From: Clostridiales bacterium
Lineage (GTDB): Bacteria; Bacillota; Clostridia; Saccharofermentanales; Saccharofermentanaceae
Assembly: GCA_017612755.1 (NCBI GenBank)
Contig: JAGAFH010000038.1
Location: 1-16,709, forward strand
Direction: 5' to 3'
DNA: 16,709 nt
Shown: piece after piece, positions 1 through 6,955 of the stretch
How the letters are laid out: each line of letters opens with the position of its first letter
How positions within the stretch are numbered: position 1 is the stretch's first letter
Translations under genes and position numbers: made by a program
The notes under the pieces: generated by a model
Seen by the model: only the letters and a program-made list of their open reading frames with translations
Told to the model about the DNA's origin: nothing
Databases searched by the model: none

Positions 1-469
1 CATCCCAAAGGCACCATTCAGCCATGGAGAAAATGGAGAAATCCTTAGCCCCGGAGCTCTCGTTTGTAAGAACTACCTGCTGCACCTCTCCGTTGTAGTC
101 CTGGGGGACGAAGAAAGTAACTTCAGCCTTAAGGCCGTTCTTCTTTCCTTCGATAACGGTATAGCCCATACCGTGGCGGCACTCGTACTCATCGAGTTCA
201 GTCTTAACGGGAGACCATCCGGGATTCCAGATCGTACCGTTGTCGTTGATGTAGAAATAACGTCCGCCCATATCAAGGGGTACGTTGTTGTAGCGGTATC
301 TCGTGATCCTGCGGAGTCTGGCATCCTTGTAGAAAGAATAGCCGCCTGCAGTATTTGAGATCAAAGAGAAAAATCCCTGATTACCGAGATAGTTGATCCA
401 GGGATAAGGAGTCCTGGGTGAAGAAATAACATATTCCTTCTTCGCATCGTCAAAATGACCGAATTTCAT
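1..469 (-). CDS. Cellobiose phosphorylase, GH94, N-terminal part (runs off the window)
   Basis: Cytosolic enzyme that cleaves cellobiose with phosphate to alpha-glucose 1-phosphate and glucose, saving ATP. The 156 visible codons run without a stop to the window edge, so most of the roughly 800-residue protein is missing. The start [16 protein letters not shown], then [40 protein letters not shown] and the ECRHGMGY segment are the hallmark N-terminal beta-sandwich of clostridial cellobiose phosphorylases. The [13 protein letters not shown] and FFSLISNT wording fits cellobiose rather than chitobiose phosphorylase, and cellodextrin phosphorylases have a different N-terminus. There is no signal peptide. 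The start is ATG at 467-469 with GGAGGA 8 nt upstream. It lies downstream of the unit 3 sugar importer, separated by a terminator and with its own promoter, which implies cellobiose import. The catalytic Asp region is outside the window. Confidence 0.93.
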   Translation of the reverse strand, partial: MKFGHFDDAKKEYVISSPRTPYPWINYLGNQGFFSLISNTAGGYSFYKDARLRRITRYRYNNVPLDMGGRYFYINDNGTIWNPGWSPVKTELDEYECRHGMGYTVIEGKKNGLKAEVTFFVPQDYNGEVQQVVLTNESSGAKDFSIFSMAEWCLWD

Positions 470-510
470 AAGTGTTTCCTCCATGCGGTTTGTTTTCAAA
501 AATCCTTTTC

Positions 511-539
511 ATTTTACACTATCCGCGCCTGTTTATAAA
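511..539 (-). promoter_or_regulatory. Predicted sigma-A promoter for the cellobiose phosphorylase gene
   Basis: On the minus strand the -35 candidate TTTATA (534-539) and the -10 candidate TAAAAT (511-516) are separated by exactly 17 nt. They match consensus at 4 and 5 of 6 positions. The box lies between the terminator of the upstream permease gene and the phosphorylase ribosome binding site, giving a leader of roughly 35 nt. Prediction from sequence only. Confidence 0.45.
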
Positions 540-545
540 TAAACA
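530..545. promoter_or_regulatory. Candidate operator palindrome over the -35 region
   Basis: A perfect 16-bp interrupted palindrome, tgttta-taaa-taaaca, covers the predicted -35 box of the phosphorylase promoter. A further taaaca half site lies 5 bp on, at 551-556. Position over the core promoter suggests a repressor site, possibly for a LacI-type or other sugar regulator. No regulator gene is in the window, and the site is AT-rich, so chance occurrence is possible. Confidence 0.3.
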
Positions 546-580
546 AAAAGTAAACAAAAGGGCTTATCATACAAATATGC

Positions 581-611
581 AAAAAAAGACTGCCTTCCGG
601 AGAAGGCAGTC
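581..611 (-). terminator. Intrinsic terminator after the unit 3 permeases
   Basis: A 9-bp perfect stem (588-596 with 603-611, plus a possible C-G pair at 597/602 closing the loop) is followed on the minus strand by seven T residues (581-587). It lies 30 nt after the MalG-type stop codon and is a textbook Rho-independent terminator. Confidence 0.9.
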
Positions 612-640
612 TGTATAGAACTTTTTGCAAGGGAGTGTAA

Positions 641-1516
641 TTACTCCTTAACACCACCTGCAGCAACACCCTGAATAATGAATCTCTGCATGAATACATA
701 GACGATAATAACAGGGACGATGGAGGCGGAAAGTCCGAGGTAGATCATTCCGTAATCGACGAAACGGTCACCGTAGAGCTGTGCAACCATCAAAGGAAGT
801 GTCTTGTTCTCTGTTCTGTTCAGAAGGATCGAAGGAGCGAAGAAGTTGTTCCATGATCCGAGGAAAGCGAAGATACCCTGTGTAGCAATAGCGGGGATCA
901 TAAGAGGAAGACAGATCCTGTTGAATGTGAAGAACTCACCTGCACCATCGATTCTTGCAGCCTCAACGATCTCGAGTGAGAAAGCTGAATCAAGGAACTG
1001 CTTGATGAAGAATACGGTTGAAGGAGCAGCGATGGCCGGAAGAATAAGGGGCCACTTTGTTCCCAGAAGACCCATAGCGAGCATCAAACGGTAGAAACCT
1101 GTGATGTTAACTGCCGTAGGAACCATCATAACGCCGATGATCAGGGTAAAGAGAGTCTTACGGCCCTTGAACTGATAGATAGTAAGACCGTAGGCTGTCA
1201 GAGCCGAGAAATATGTCGACAGGATGGTTGTCGATATGGAAATGATAAATGAGTTCTTGAAACCGACGGCAAAGCTGAATGTAGCACGCTCCTGAAGATT
1301 CTTCCAGTTCGTGAACAGCTGGCCGGGGTTCTTGAAGTTAGGCCAAAGGATAAATCTTGATGATACGTTGAATGAATCCCATGTGGCATTCATGAACATG
1401 TACCAGAAAGGTATGATGGCCAGGATGGAAAAGAAGATAACTACGATATAGACCATTGCACTATATGCAGCTATAGATCCTGACTTACTCTGTAATTTTC
1501 TCTGATTATAACTCAT
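641..1516 (-). CDS. Carbohydrate ABC importer permease, MalG type (unit 3)
   Basis: Inner-membrane half of a carbohydrate uptake 1 (CUT1) ABC transporter, working with the MalF-type partner just upstream and the lipoprotein at 4058-5476. It has 291 residues, the normal length for the family, with about six TM segments (about 20-42, 88-112, 121-143, 153-172, 207-226 and 255-278). The EAA loop that contacts the ATPase is at 184-207 (EAARIDGAGEFFTFNRICLP), with the conserved G at 191. The C-terminus GVAAGGVKE matches the usual MalG ending. The start ATG overlaps the MalF-type stop by 4 bp (ATGA), indicating translational coupling. An intrinsic terminator follows 30 nt after the stop. The sugar specificity cannot be read from the permease; the neighbouring cellobiose phosphorylase suggests cellobiose or cellodextrins. 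Confidence 0.93.
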   Translation of the reverse strand: MSYNQRKLQSKSGSIAAYSAMVYIVVIFFSILAIIPFWYMFMNATWDSFNVSSRFILWPNFKNPGQLFTNWKNLQERATFSFAVGFKNSFIISISTTILSTYFSALTAYGLTIYQFKGRKTLFTLIIGVMMVPTAVNITGFYRLMLAMGLLGTKWPLILPAIAAPSTVFFIKQFLDSAFSLEIVEAARIDGAGEFFTFNRICLPLMIPAIATQGIFAFLGSWNNFFAPSILLNRTENKTLPLMVAQLYGDRFVDYGMIYLGLSASIVPVIIVYVFMQRFIIQGVAAGGVKE

Positions 1517-3930
1517 CTGCCAGCACCTGCCTTTCTTGCCAGTTTCTTTTCCTTAGCAGCCTTAGCAGCATCCTTATCTCTGAGGAGATAGAAAATGCAG
1601 ACGGAAAGGATCGTCGTAACGACGAAGAGGATTATCGAAACAGAAGCTGCGATACCAACCTGCTTAGCATCCTGCATACCGAAAGCCTGCTGGTTGATGT
1701 AGATGAGAACTGTTCTCGTTGACTTGATCATCGTTCCATTGAAGTTGATGAGTGCAGGGTTCATGTTGATGTTCATAGGAATATCATACATCTGCAGACC
1801 ACCGATAAGTGATGTTACCATGAGGAACAACAGGATGGGACGAAGCAGAGGCAGCGTGATCCTGAAATAGGTCTGAACGGAGTTAGCACCATCGATCTGA
1901 GCTGACTCATAAAGGGATGTACTGATGGAAGTAATACCGGCGATCAGGATGATCATTGTATTACCATACCACATCCAGAAGTTAACGAAACATACGATAA
2001 GTCTTGTTGCCCAAGGATTCTCGAAGAAGTTATAACCCTCTTCCTTACCGAAGAAGTGCAATACTATCTGGGAAGCTGAAACAGATCCACCGGATGTATA
2101 TGCAAAGATCTTTCTGAAGAAGATAGCAACCGTAACGGCCGTTATAACGTTCGGGAGATACATGAGAGCCTTCATGAGGTTAAGTCCCTTCAGGTGAAGC
2201 TTAGTATCTGTGAACCAAGCAGAAAGAAGAAGTGAAAGGACAACCTGGGGAATGAAACCAATGATCCACATGACTGCTGTTGTAACAAATGAACCAAAGA
2301 CTGTATCTCTTCTTACCTTATTGGAGAAGATGTTGGCGAAGTTATCAAATCCGACAAAGATATACTCTGACTTGGCATTAACCTTTGAGAGCAGTCCTGC
2401 AGGAGTCTTGATATCAGCCTGGGCACGGGAGATCTTGTTTCTTACGGAAGCAAGAGTCTCGTTAGCCTCTTTGATAGCTGCCTCATCTCCGGATGCCTCT
2501 GCAGCTGCAAGAGCCTGCTCGGCAGGAGCCAGCTGGGGCTCATACTCAGCAACGACTTCCTGGGCAGCAGCAACGATCATCTGCTTGTAGCCCTCATCGA
2601 GCTCTTCGTACTTATCCATTGTAAGAACATCTTTAAGACCGATCTCAGTCTTAAAAGCGTTGTACTTGTTTACATCGAAATCACCATTAAATGTGATGTA
2701 CTTGTCGACCTCAACGCCCTGTCCCTTAAGAACTGCACGGCCCATGGTATCAAGATAAGAAGAAAGCTTGCTTATCTGCATGGCGGACATGATCTTAACG
2801 TCATCGGACTGGTAGTTGGAATCGATGAATTCTCTCATTGCGTAGAGAACGTTTGTAGAAACATCAGACTCGGGAACAAGAGTCTCACCGTCAGCTACGA
2901 GCTGTACGCTGTTGGTAAGAAGACCCATTGATTCAAGAGTCTCAAGATCTGCATAGAGTGTCTCCTCTCCGCTGTGAAGATCGATAGATCCGTCGGAGTA
3001 ACCTTCAAGGTTGGAGTAGGAATTAAGAGATGAGATAGTGGTGGGCCATGTGTTCTTCATGAGATAAGTCTCAAGATTAGTCATGAAAGGAACAGTGATG
3101 GAACCGATATTCTCACCCTCAGCATCCTTAGCCTTGGGAGAATTAAGGTTAGCACAAATGTAATAGAACATAGGATCTTCAACGCTTACACTTTCATCAC
3201 TGAAATATGCTGCAAGCGAATCAGCTCCTGATTTTTCGGTTAAATAGTTGATGAGCAGCTGCTGACCTTCGTCAAACTCACCTGCTTCAAGTGTAGCAAT
3301 AAACTCAGCATAAGAGTCGCTGCTAAGGATATCTTCAGCCGTGATCTCGTCTGTCGTCTCCTCTTCCTCACCTGTGGATTCAGGAGAAACAATAGAAGTA
3401 AGCTTTGTGTTCAATGAACCAAGCTGACCGGTGATCGTGAGCTCAAGATCTGTAAAACCACCCTTCCAGGTTTTAAGTTCGTTATAACCGTCTTCGGAAA
3501 GGTAAGAAATATCATTGTTGTCCAGGGACTGCTGTAACTGATCTCTTGTAGCCTGTGAGATCTCGCCGTTATTGATAAGCGCCTGAATGCCTTCTGCATA
3601 AAGGGGCTCATACTGGTCAGCAGCAGACTGGGCAGAAAAGAAATTCCTGATCTTCATGTAATCCTGCTGAGGAATACCTACGCTGGCTTCAATGTCATCG
3701 TAGTACTGTGTCAGATCAAGATATTCATCATAGTAAACCTCTTTATCAGAGAATCCCCAGAACTCCGCCGTTGTACTCTTCATGTTAGCGCCGGTATACC
3801 AGAATGTGGTAAGGAGCGGATACAAACTGAAAAGACAATAAACGATTACGAAAGGGGCGATAAAGATATAACCAAACTTAGTATAGCTCATAGCCTTATG
3901 TTTGGTGCCTTGATAAGTACCTCTTGCCAT
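1513..3930 (-). CDS. Carbohydrate ABC importer permease, MalF type, with a very large extracytoplasmic insertion
   Basis: Membrane partner of the MalG-type permease. It has 805 residues where the family usually has about 300. TM1 lies at about 18-46; the family sequence resumes at about 526 with VGFDNFANIF, which normally follows TM1 within about 25 residues. The rest is a normal MalF core: TMs at about 547-572, 589-609, 645-673, 699-717 and 760-785, and the EAA loop at 675-698 (ESAQIDGANS, then ITLPLLRP). The extra residues 50-522 should face outside. They are hydrophilic, rich in Glu, Asp, Ser and Tyr, and end in an Ala/Glu-rich helical stretch (about 452-507). I recognise no known domain in them. 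The tail is Lys/Ala-rich and cytosolic. ATG at 3928-3930 is preferred because GGAGAG lies 8 nt upstream; a GTG three codons earlier (3937-3939) leaves almost no spacing. The stop overlaps the next gene by 4 bp. Confidence 0.9.
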   Translation of the reverse strand: MARGTYQGTKHKAMSYTKFGYIFIAPFVIVYCLFSLYPLLTTFWYTGANMKSTTAEFWGFSDKEVYYDEYLDLTQYYDDIEASVGIPQQDYMKIRNFFSAQSAADQYEPLYAEGIQALINNGEISQATRDQLQQSLDNNDISYLSEDGYNELKTWKGGFTDLELTITGQLGSLNTKLTSIVSPESTGEEEETTDEITAEDILSSDSYAEFIATLEAGEFDEGQQLLINYLTEKSGADSLAAYFSDESVSVEDPMFYYICANLNSPKAKDAEGENIGSITVPFMTNLETYLMKNTWPTTISSLNSYSNLEGYSDGSIDLHSGEETLYADLETLESMGLLTNSVQLVADGETLVPESDVSTNVLYAMREFIDSNYQSDDVKIMSAMQISKLSSYLDTMGRAVLKGQGVEVDKYITFNGDFDVNKYNAFKTEIGLKDVLTMDKYEELDEGYKQMIVAAAQEVVAEYEPQLAPAEQALAAAEASGDEAAIKEANETLASVRNKISRAQADIKTPAGLLSKVNAKSEYIFVGFDNFANIFSNKVRRDTVFGSFVTTAVMWIIGFIPQVVLSLLLSAWFTDTKLHLKGLNLMKALMYLPNVITAVTVAIFFRKIFAYTSGGSVSASQIVLHFFGKEEGYNFFENPWATRLIVCFVNFWMWYGNTMIILIAGITSISTSLYESAQIDGANSVQTYFRITLPLLRPILLFLMVTSLIGGLQMYDIPMNINMNPALINFNGTMIKSTRTVLIYINQQAFGMQDAKQVGIAASVSIILFVVTTILSVCIFYLLRDKDAAKAAKEKKLARKAGAGR

Positions 3931-3988
3931 CTTCGTCACTCTCCAAATTTAATTTGCCCGAATAGAATAGTTTCTTGAAATAAGGAAA

Positions 3989-4017
3989 TGCGGGGCAGGG
4001 TGTTGCCCTGCCCCGCA
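3989..4017 (-). promoter_or_regulatory. GC-rich intercistronic hairpin between the binding protein and permease genes
   Basis: A perfect 12-bp stem (3989-4000 with 4006-4017) with a 5-nt loop sits between the binding-protein stop and the permease start. It is followed on the minus strand by only a broken T stretch (TTTCCTTATTT), so it is a poor full terminator. In sugar importers such hairpins typically protect the upstream mRNA 3' end or cause partial termination, so that the binding protein is made in excess over the permeases. That role is inferred. Confidence 0.75.
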
Positions 4018-4057
4018 CAATTACCTTAGTTAAACGTAATCACAAGTTTGATATGAA

Positions 4058-5476
4058 TTAAACGATACCAAGCTCCTGAACGTTTGCGATGAATGTATCC
4101 TCAGCGTCAGCAACTGTTGTGATCTCACCAGAGAGGTAAGAGTTGAATACGTTAGAGAATTCAGACCAGATCTGCTGATCGTTGATGCCCAGAGGGCTCA
4201 TGTCGATATCGTTAGCCTTCTCGAAGAGAACAGCAGCAGCGTTCTGTCCGCCAAGGTAATCAATACCGTATGTAGGATCATTTGCAAGACCAGACATGAT
4301 GGAGTAGCTGTTTACGAATGAGCAAGCACCTGTACGAGCAAGTGTATCAAGTGTGTCAGGGTTAAGAGCGATGTCTCTCATGATCTGAGCAACGGATGCC
4401 TTCATGTCGCAGTACTTGGATGCCATCATCCATGTGCCGCCCCAGTAGAAGTCACAAGGTCCAAGAACAAGACCCCAGTCACCCTTTGTAGGGTTAGTGC
4501 CGTCAGCACCCATGTTCATGCAGAAGTCAGAAAGCCACATGGGACCCCAGTAAGAAAGAACTGTCTGGTTCTCCATACCAGCATACCACTCAGCGCCCCA
4601 AGCACCAGCCTCGAATGTAAGACCCTCATCCTTGAATGTCTTACCGATCTCGAAGTAGTCCTCGAAGACGGGATCGATTGTAACCTGGCCGTTTGTTACC
4701 CAGCCCTGAGATCTGTTAGCGTTGAACTTGAAAGCGTTTCCGATATCATCGATACCAGCAACGATCTTCTTCTCACCACCAGAAACCTCATTGACTGTTC
4801 TAGCTGTCTCGAGAACTGCATCCCAAGAAGCGAAGAAAGGTGCAACATCCTCAGGCTCAGAAACACCGAGTGTCTCCTGTGCTACTGTCTTGTTGTAGAA
4901 AATACCACAAGGTGTAGCCTGCCAGCAAAGACCCTTGATTACGTTGTTGTCATCTGCTGCAACCTGAAGTGTGTAGTTGTACATGTCAGAAAGCTCGCTG
5001 TAAGCAATACCAAGATCGTTAACAGCAAGTGTGTTATCTGAATTGATGTACTTCTTTGTCCACTCAGCGTCTGTAACGAAGATATCAGGAGCGTCTTCAC
5101 CAGATGCAAGAACCTGGTCAAGCTTTGTCTGATATGTGTTGGACTCTGTGATTTCCTGATCGAACTCTACGGAAGAGTAGTTTGTTACGAGACCAGGGAA
5201 CTCATCGTTCCAACCATAAAGCAGAACCTTGTCTCCTTCGTCTGTTACATCAGCAATTGCAAGCTCTGTGTAAGCTGAAGCATCAGCGACTACGTCGGAC
5301 TCAGCAACGCTAGCGTCTGCATCTTCAGATGCATCGGTAGCCTGCTCTGTAGCAGCAGGTGTTGTGCCGTTTGTAGCAGCGGGTGTCTCTCCATTACCGT
5401 CATCGGTACATGCAGCAGCTACACCAAGAACCATTGCCAATGACAACATCAAAGCAATAATCTTCTTTGTCTTCAT
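4058..5476 (-). CDS. Sugar-binding lipoprotein of a CUT1 ABC importer (family 1 solute-binding protein)
   Basis: Membrane-anchored receptor that captures the sugar outside the cell and hands it to the permeases encoded next (1513-3930 and 641-1516). It has 472 residues. A lipoprotein signal peptide MKTKKIIALMLSLAMVLGVA is followed by lipobox AAC, with the lipidated Cys at 23. A Thr/Ala/Asp-rich linker runs to about 70. The folded part starts with VLLYGWNDEF and shows the family-1 pattern GEDAPDIFVTD near 120, a CWQATPCGIFYNKTVAQ segment near 200 and an aromatic-rich middle (WGAEWYAGM, YWGPMWLS, FYWGGTWMM) as expected for sugar stacking. Start ATG at 5474-5476 has GAGGAGG 7 nt upstream. A promoter and structured leader precede it and a GC-rich hairpin follows it. 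Cellobiose or cellodextrin as ligand is inferred from the nearby phosphorylase only. Confidence 0.92.
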   Translation of the reverse strand: MKTKKIIALMLSLAMVLGVAAACTDDGNGETPAATNGTTPAATEQATDASEDADASVAESDVVADASAYTELAIADVTDEGDKVLLYGWNDEFPGLVTNYSSVEFDQEITESNTYQTKLDQVLASGEDAPDIFVTDAEWTKKYINSDNTLAVNDLGIAYSELSDMYNYTLQVAADDNNVIKGLCWQATPCGIFYNKTVAQETLGVSEPEDVAPFFASWDAVLETARTVNEVSGGEKKIVAGIDDIGNAFKFNANRSQGWVTNGQVTIDPVFEDYFEIGKTFKDEGLTFEAGAWGAEWYAGMENQTVLSYWGPMWLSDFCMNMGADGTNPTKGDWGLVLGPCDFYWGGTWMMASKYCDMKASVAQIMRDIALNPDTLDTLARTGACSFVNSYSIMSGLANDPTYGIDYLGGQNAAAVLFEKANDIDMSPLGINDQQIWSEFSNVFNSYLSGEITTVADAEDTFIANVQELGIV

Positions 5477-5507
5477 TGTTTTTGCCTCCTCATAAAATTA
5501 AGGTTTT

Positions 5508-5604
5508 ATTTCTGTCCAATTAGGACCTAAAGTTACTTGCGCCGTTCATCGGCGCGATCCGCCTGCCTTATGTGATGCGTAATCCATAAAAACGCGGATT
5601 CTTA
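5508..5604 (-). promoter_or_regulatory. Structured 5' leader of the sugar-importer operon
   Basis: Read on the minus strand, the leader between the promoter and the ribosome binding site can form three stems. (1) ATCCGC/GCGGAT (5594-5599 with 5557-5562), enclosing TTTATG/CATAAG (5585-5590 with 5567-5572). (2) GCGCCG/CGGCGC (5550-5555 with 5539-5544, 5-nt loop). (3) GTCC/GGAC (5523-5526 with 5514-5517, 5-nt loop). None is followed by a T run, so this is not a plain terminator. I could not match it to a known riboswitch class. It may be a regulatory or mRNA-stabilising leader. Confidence 0.5.
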
Positions 5605-5611
5605 CAGGTGA

Positions 5612-5640
5612 AGTTTACAACATATTACACATACTTGCAA
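5612..5640 (-). promoter_or_regulatory. Predicted sigma-A promoter of the sugar-importer operon
   Basis: Minus strand -35 candidate TTGCAA (5635-5640) and -10 candidate TAAACT (5612-5617) are 17 nt apart, each matching 4 of 6 consensus positions. Transcription would begin near 5605, leaving a leader of about 125 nt before the binding-protein ATG. It is the best promoter match in the 250-bp gap between the two lipoprotein genes. Confidence 0.55.
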
Positions 5641-5726
5641 CATTTTTTTGTGCGATTTGAATGTTTTGAGCAACAAACAAATTTCTTTTACACGTCAATC
5701 TGTCATAAAACTCAGGCAAAGTTCTG

Positions 5727-6857
5727 TCAGTTGTCCAGGCCGAAGACAATGCGTCCGTATCTGTTGAAATACTGGCTGTAGTCCTGAAGGTCTACTACCC
5801 TTCTGACTGTTCCGTCTTCTGTAATGCCGATTATCTCTGCATATGTCGCTCTGGTACCGGCTTCTTCAGTCATGATAAATATCTGTGTGACATCCCCGAT
5901 ATCCGCTTCTTCATCTTCTGCCTCGTCCTCATCATCGTCCTCATCATCCGCATCTGACGTCTGGGCAGCAGGGCTGTTTGCCAGTTCTGCAAGAAGCGCT
6001 TCGTTAAGGGCATCGGGGTCATCCGATATAACTGAAGGGATAATGAACTGACCTGTGTAAAGGTCTATATTCATATATTCGGTAGTTGATGCTACTGTCT
6101 CGTCTCCTCTTGTTACCGTATAGGACATGATAACGCTCAGGACTCTTCCGTTTGTGGAATGGTCATAGCTTACGGTGATCACATAGGGATCAAAAGATCC
6201 GTCAGAAGGAAGGGCTGTATCTGTCTCTTCTGTATCTGCATCTTCCGGCTCTTCAGCATCATCAGAAGGCTCCTCATCATCGTCAGGAAGAGCTATAGCG
6301 CCACCCTCAAGAGCCACCTCTGAAAGAGCTTCATTCGTATATCTTGAGTAGAGGCCGGCTGCCTCCTGATAGAATCCGTCAAGAAGAAGATTAACTGATG
6401 TCTGTACATTGGGCGCATCATCTATCTGAACCAGGATCCTGTTTCCTGAGAAGCTGGCGACAGTAGTGTTGCTGCCGTCCACATAATGCTCTTCAAAAGC
6501 TTCATCTTCTACCGTGATCCCGTCAGATATAGTATCTTCGGTAAGCTCAGAAAGATCGACTCTCTCAGGTGCAGGTGTTGCTGTAGGCATGGGAGTCGCA
6601 GTGGGAACAGGAGTAGATGTGGGATCTGCCTGTGTCTCTGAAGGTTCTGTCTCTTCTTCCGTCTCCGCAGTTTCTGCAGGAGCAGCAGTCTCTATGACTT
6701 CCTTCTCCTCATCATCGCCGCCTTCTACCGCATCGTTCAGATTGCTTCCCAGATCATAGAGGGCGCTTCCGGCTCTGTCTGCATCAAAAGAACAGGCTGC
6801 CAGAAGGACTGAGCCTGCAACACATAATATAAGTAGTTTAATTTTATTATTATTCAT
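5727..6857 (-). CDS. Lipoprotein with an RsiV/DUF3298-like domain and acidic insertions
   Basis: Secreted, membrane-anchored protein of 376 residues and unknown role. The signal peptide ends in lipobox LAAC, Cys at 22. A Glu-rich and Pro-Thr linker (about 45-98) precedes a folded region with the look of DUF4163/DUF3298 (RsiV, PdaC): paired strands, a helix GFYQEAAGLYSRY, and EYMNIDLYTGQF followed by a short helix DPDALNEALLAEL. Two runs of Asp/Glu (about 191-218 and 300-320) interrupt this domain. No TM follows the lipid anchor and no cytosolic anti-sigma part exists, so it is not a classical RsiV. ATG at 6855-6857 has GGAGGG 8 nt upstream. It lies between the adaptor operon and the importer operon, so it could serve either. 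The family assignment is by pattern memory and is tentative. Confidence 0.75.
   Translation of the reverse strand: MNNNKIKLLILCVAGSVLLAACSFDADRAGSALYDLGSNLNDAVEGGDDEEKEVIETAAPAETAETEEETEPSETQADPTSTPVPTATPMPTATPAPERVDLSELTEDTISDGITVEDEAFEEHYVDGSNTTVASFSGNRILVQIDDAPNVQTSVNLLLDGFYQEAAGLYSRYTNEALSEVALEGGAIALPDDDEEPSDDAEEPEDADTEETDTALPSDGSFDPYVITVSYDHSTNGRVLSVIMSYTVTRGDETVASTTEYMNIDLYTGQFIIPSVISDDPDALNEALLAELANSPAAQTSDADDEDDDEDEAEDEEADIGDVTQIFIMTEEAGTRATYAEIIGITEDGTVRRVVDLQDYSQYFNRYGRIVFGLDN
6567..6623 (-). repeat. Pro-Thr-rich linker in the lipoprotein
   Basis: Residues 79-97 of the lipoprotein are an imperfect Pro/Thr/Ala repeat (PTSTPVPTATPMPTATPAP). It is typical of extracellular linkers that hold a domain away from the membrane through the cell wall. 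Confidence 0.7.
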
Positions 6858-6886
6858 AAATAAAGCCCTCCGTTCCTCCGAAAGCT

Positions 6887-6933
6887 AAAATGCCGGAAAG
6901 TACATCATATAAAGATTATACTTTTCCGGCATT
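6887..6933. terminator. Hairpin between the MacB-like gene and the lipoprotein gene; possible two-way terminator with a -10 box in its loop
   Basis: An 11-bp stem (6889-6899 with 6923-6933) encloses a loop of about 23 nt. On the minus strand it is followed by only four T residues; on the plus strand by GTTTTT. It begins about 22 nt after the MacB-like stop, so it can end that operon, perhaps incompletely. The loop contains TATAAT on the minus strand (6915-6920), which could start transcription of the lipoprotein gene, but no good -35 lies 16-18 nt upstream. Confidence 0.6.
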
Positions 6934-6955
6934 GTTTTTATGTTTCAAATAGAAG

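Noticed and set aside
2210..2590. Plus-strand open frame of 126 codons within the MalF-type gene
   Set aside because: Antisense shadow of the insertion and second TM region, with no domain and no ribosome binding site noted.
2365..3783. The MalF insertion as a sequencing or assembly fusion of two genes
   Set aside because: The frame is unbroken for over 1.4 kb, codon use looks like the flanks, and TM1 and the rest of the permease lie in correct order around it.
3931..3939. GTG at 3937-3939 as the start of the large MalF-type protein
   Set aside because: The GGAGAG site would be directly against it; the ATG at 3928-3930 has proper spacing.
5508..5604. A known riboswitch (c-di-GMP, TPP, cobalamin, preQ1, lysine and similar) in the importer leader
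   Set aside because: None of the conserved core sequences I know for these classes is present; only stems are seen.
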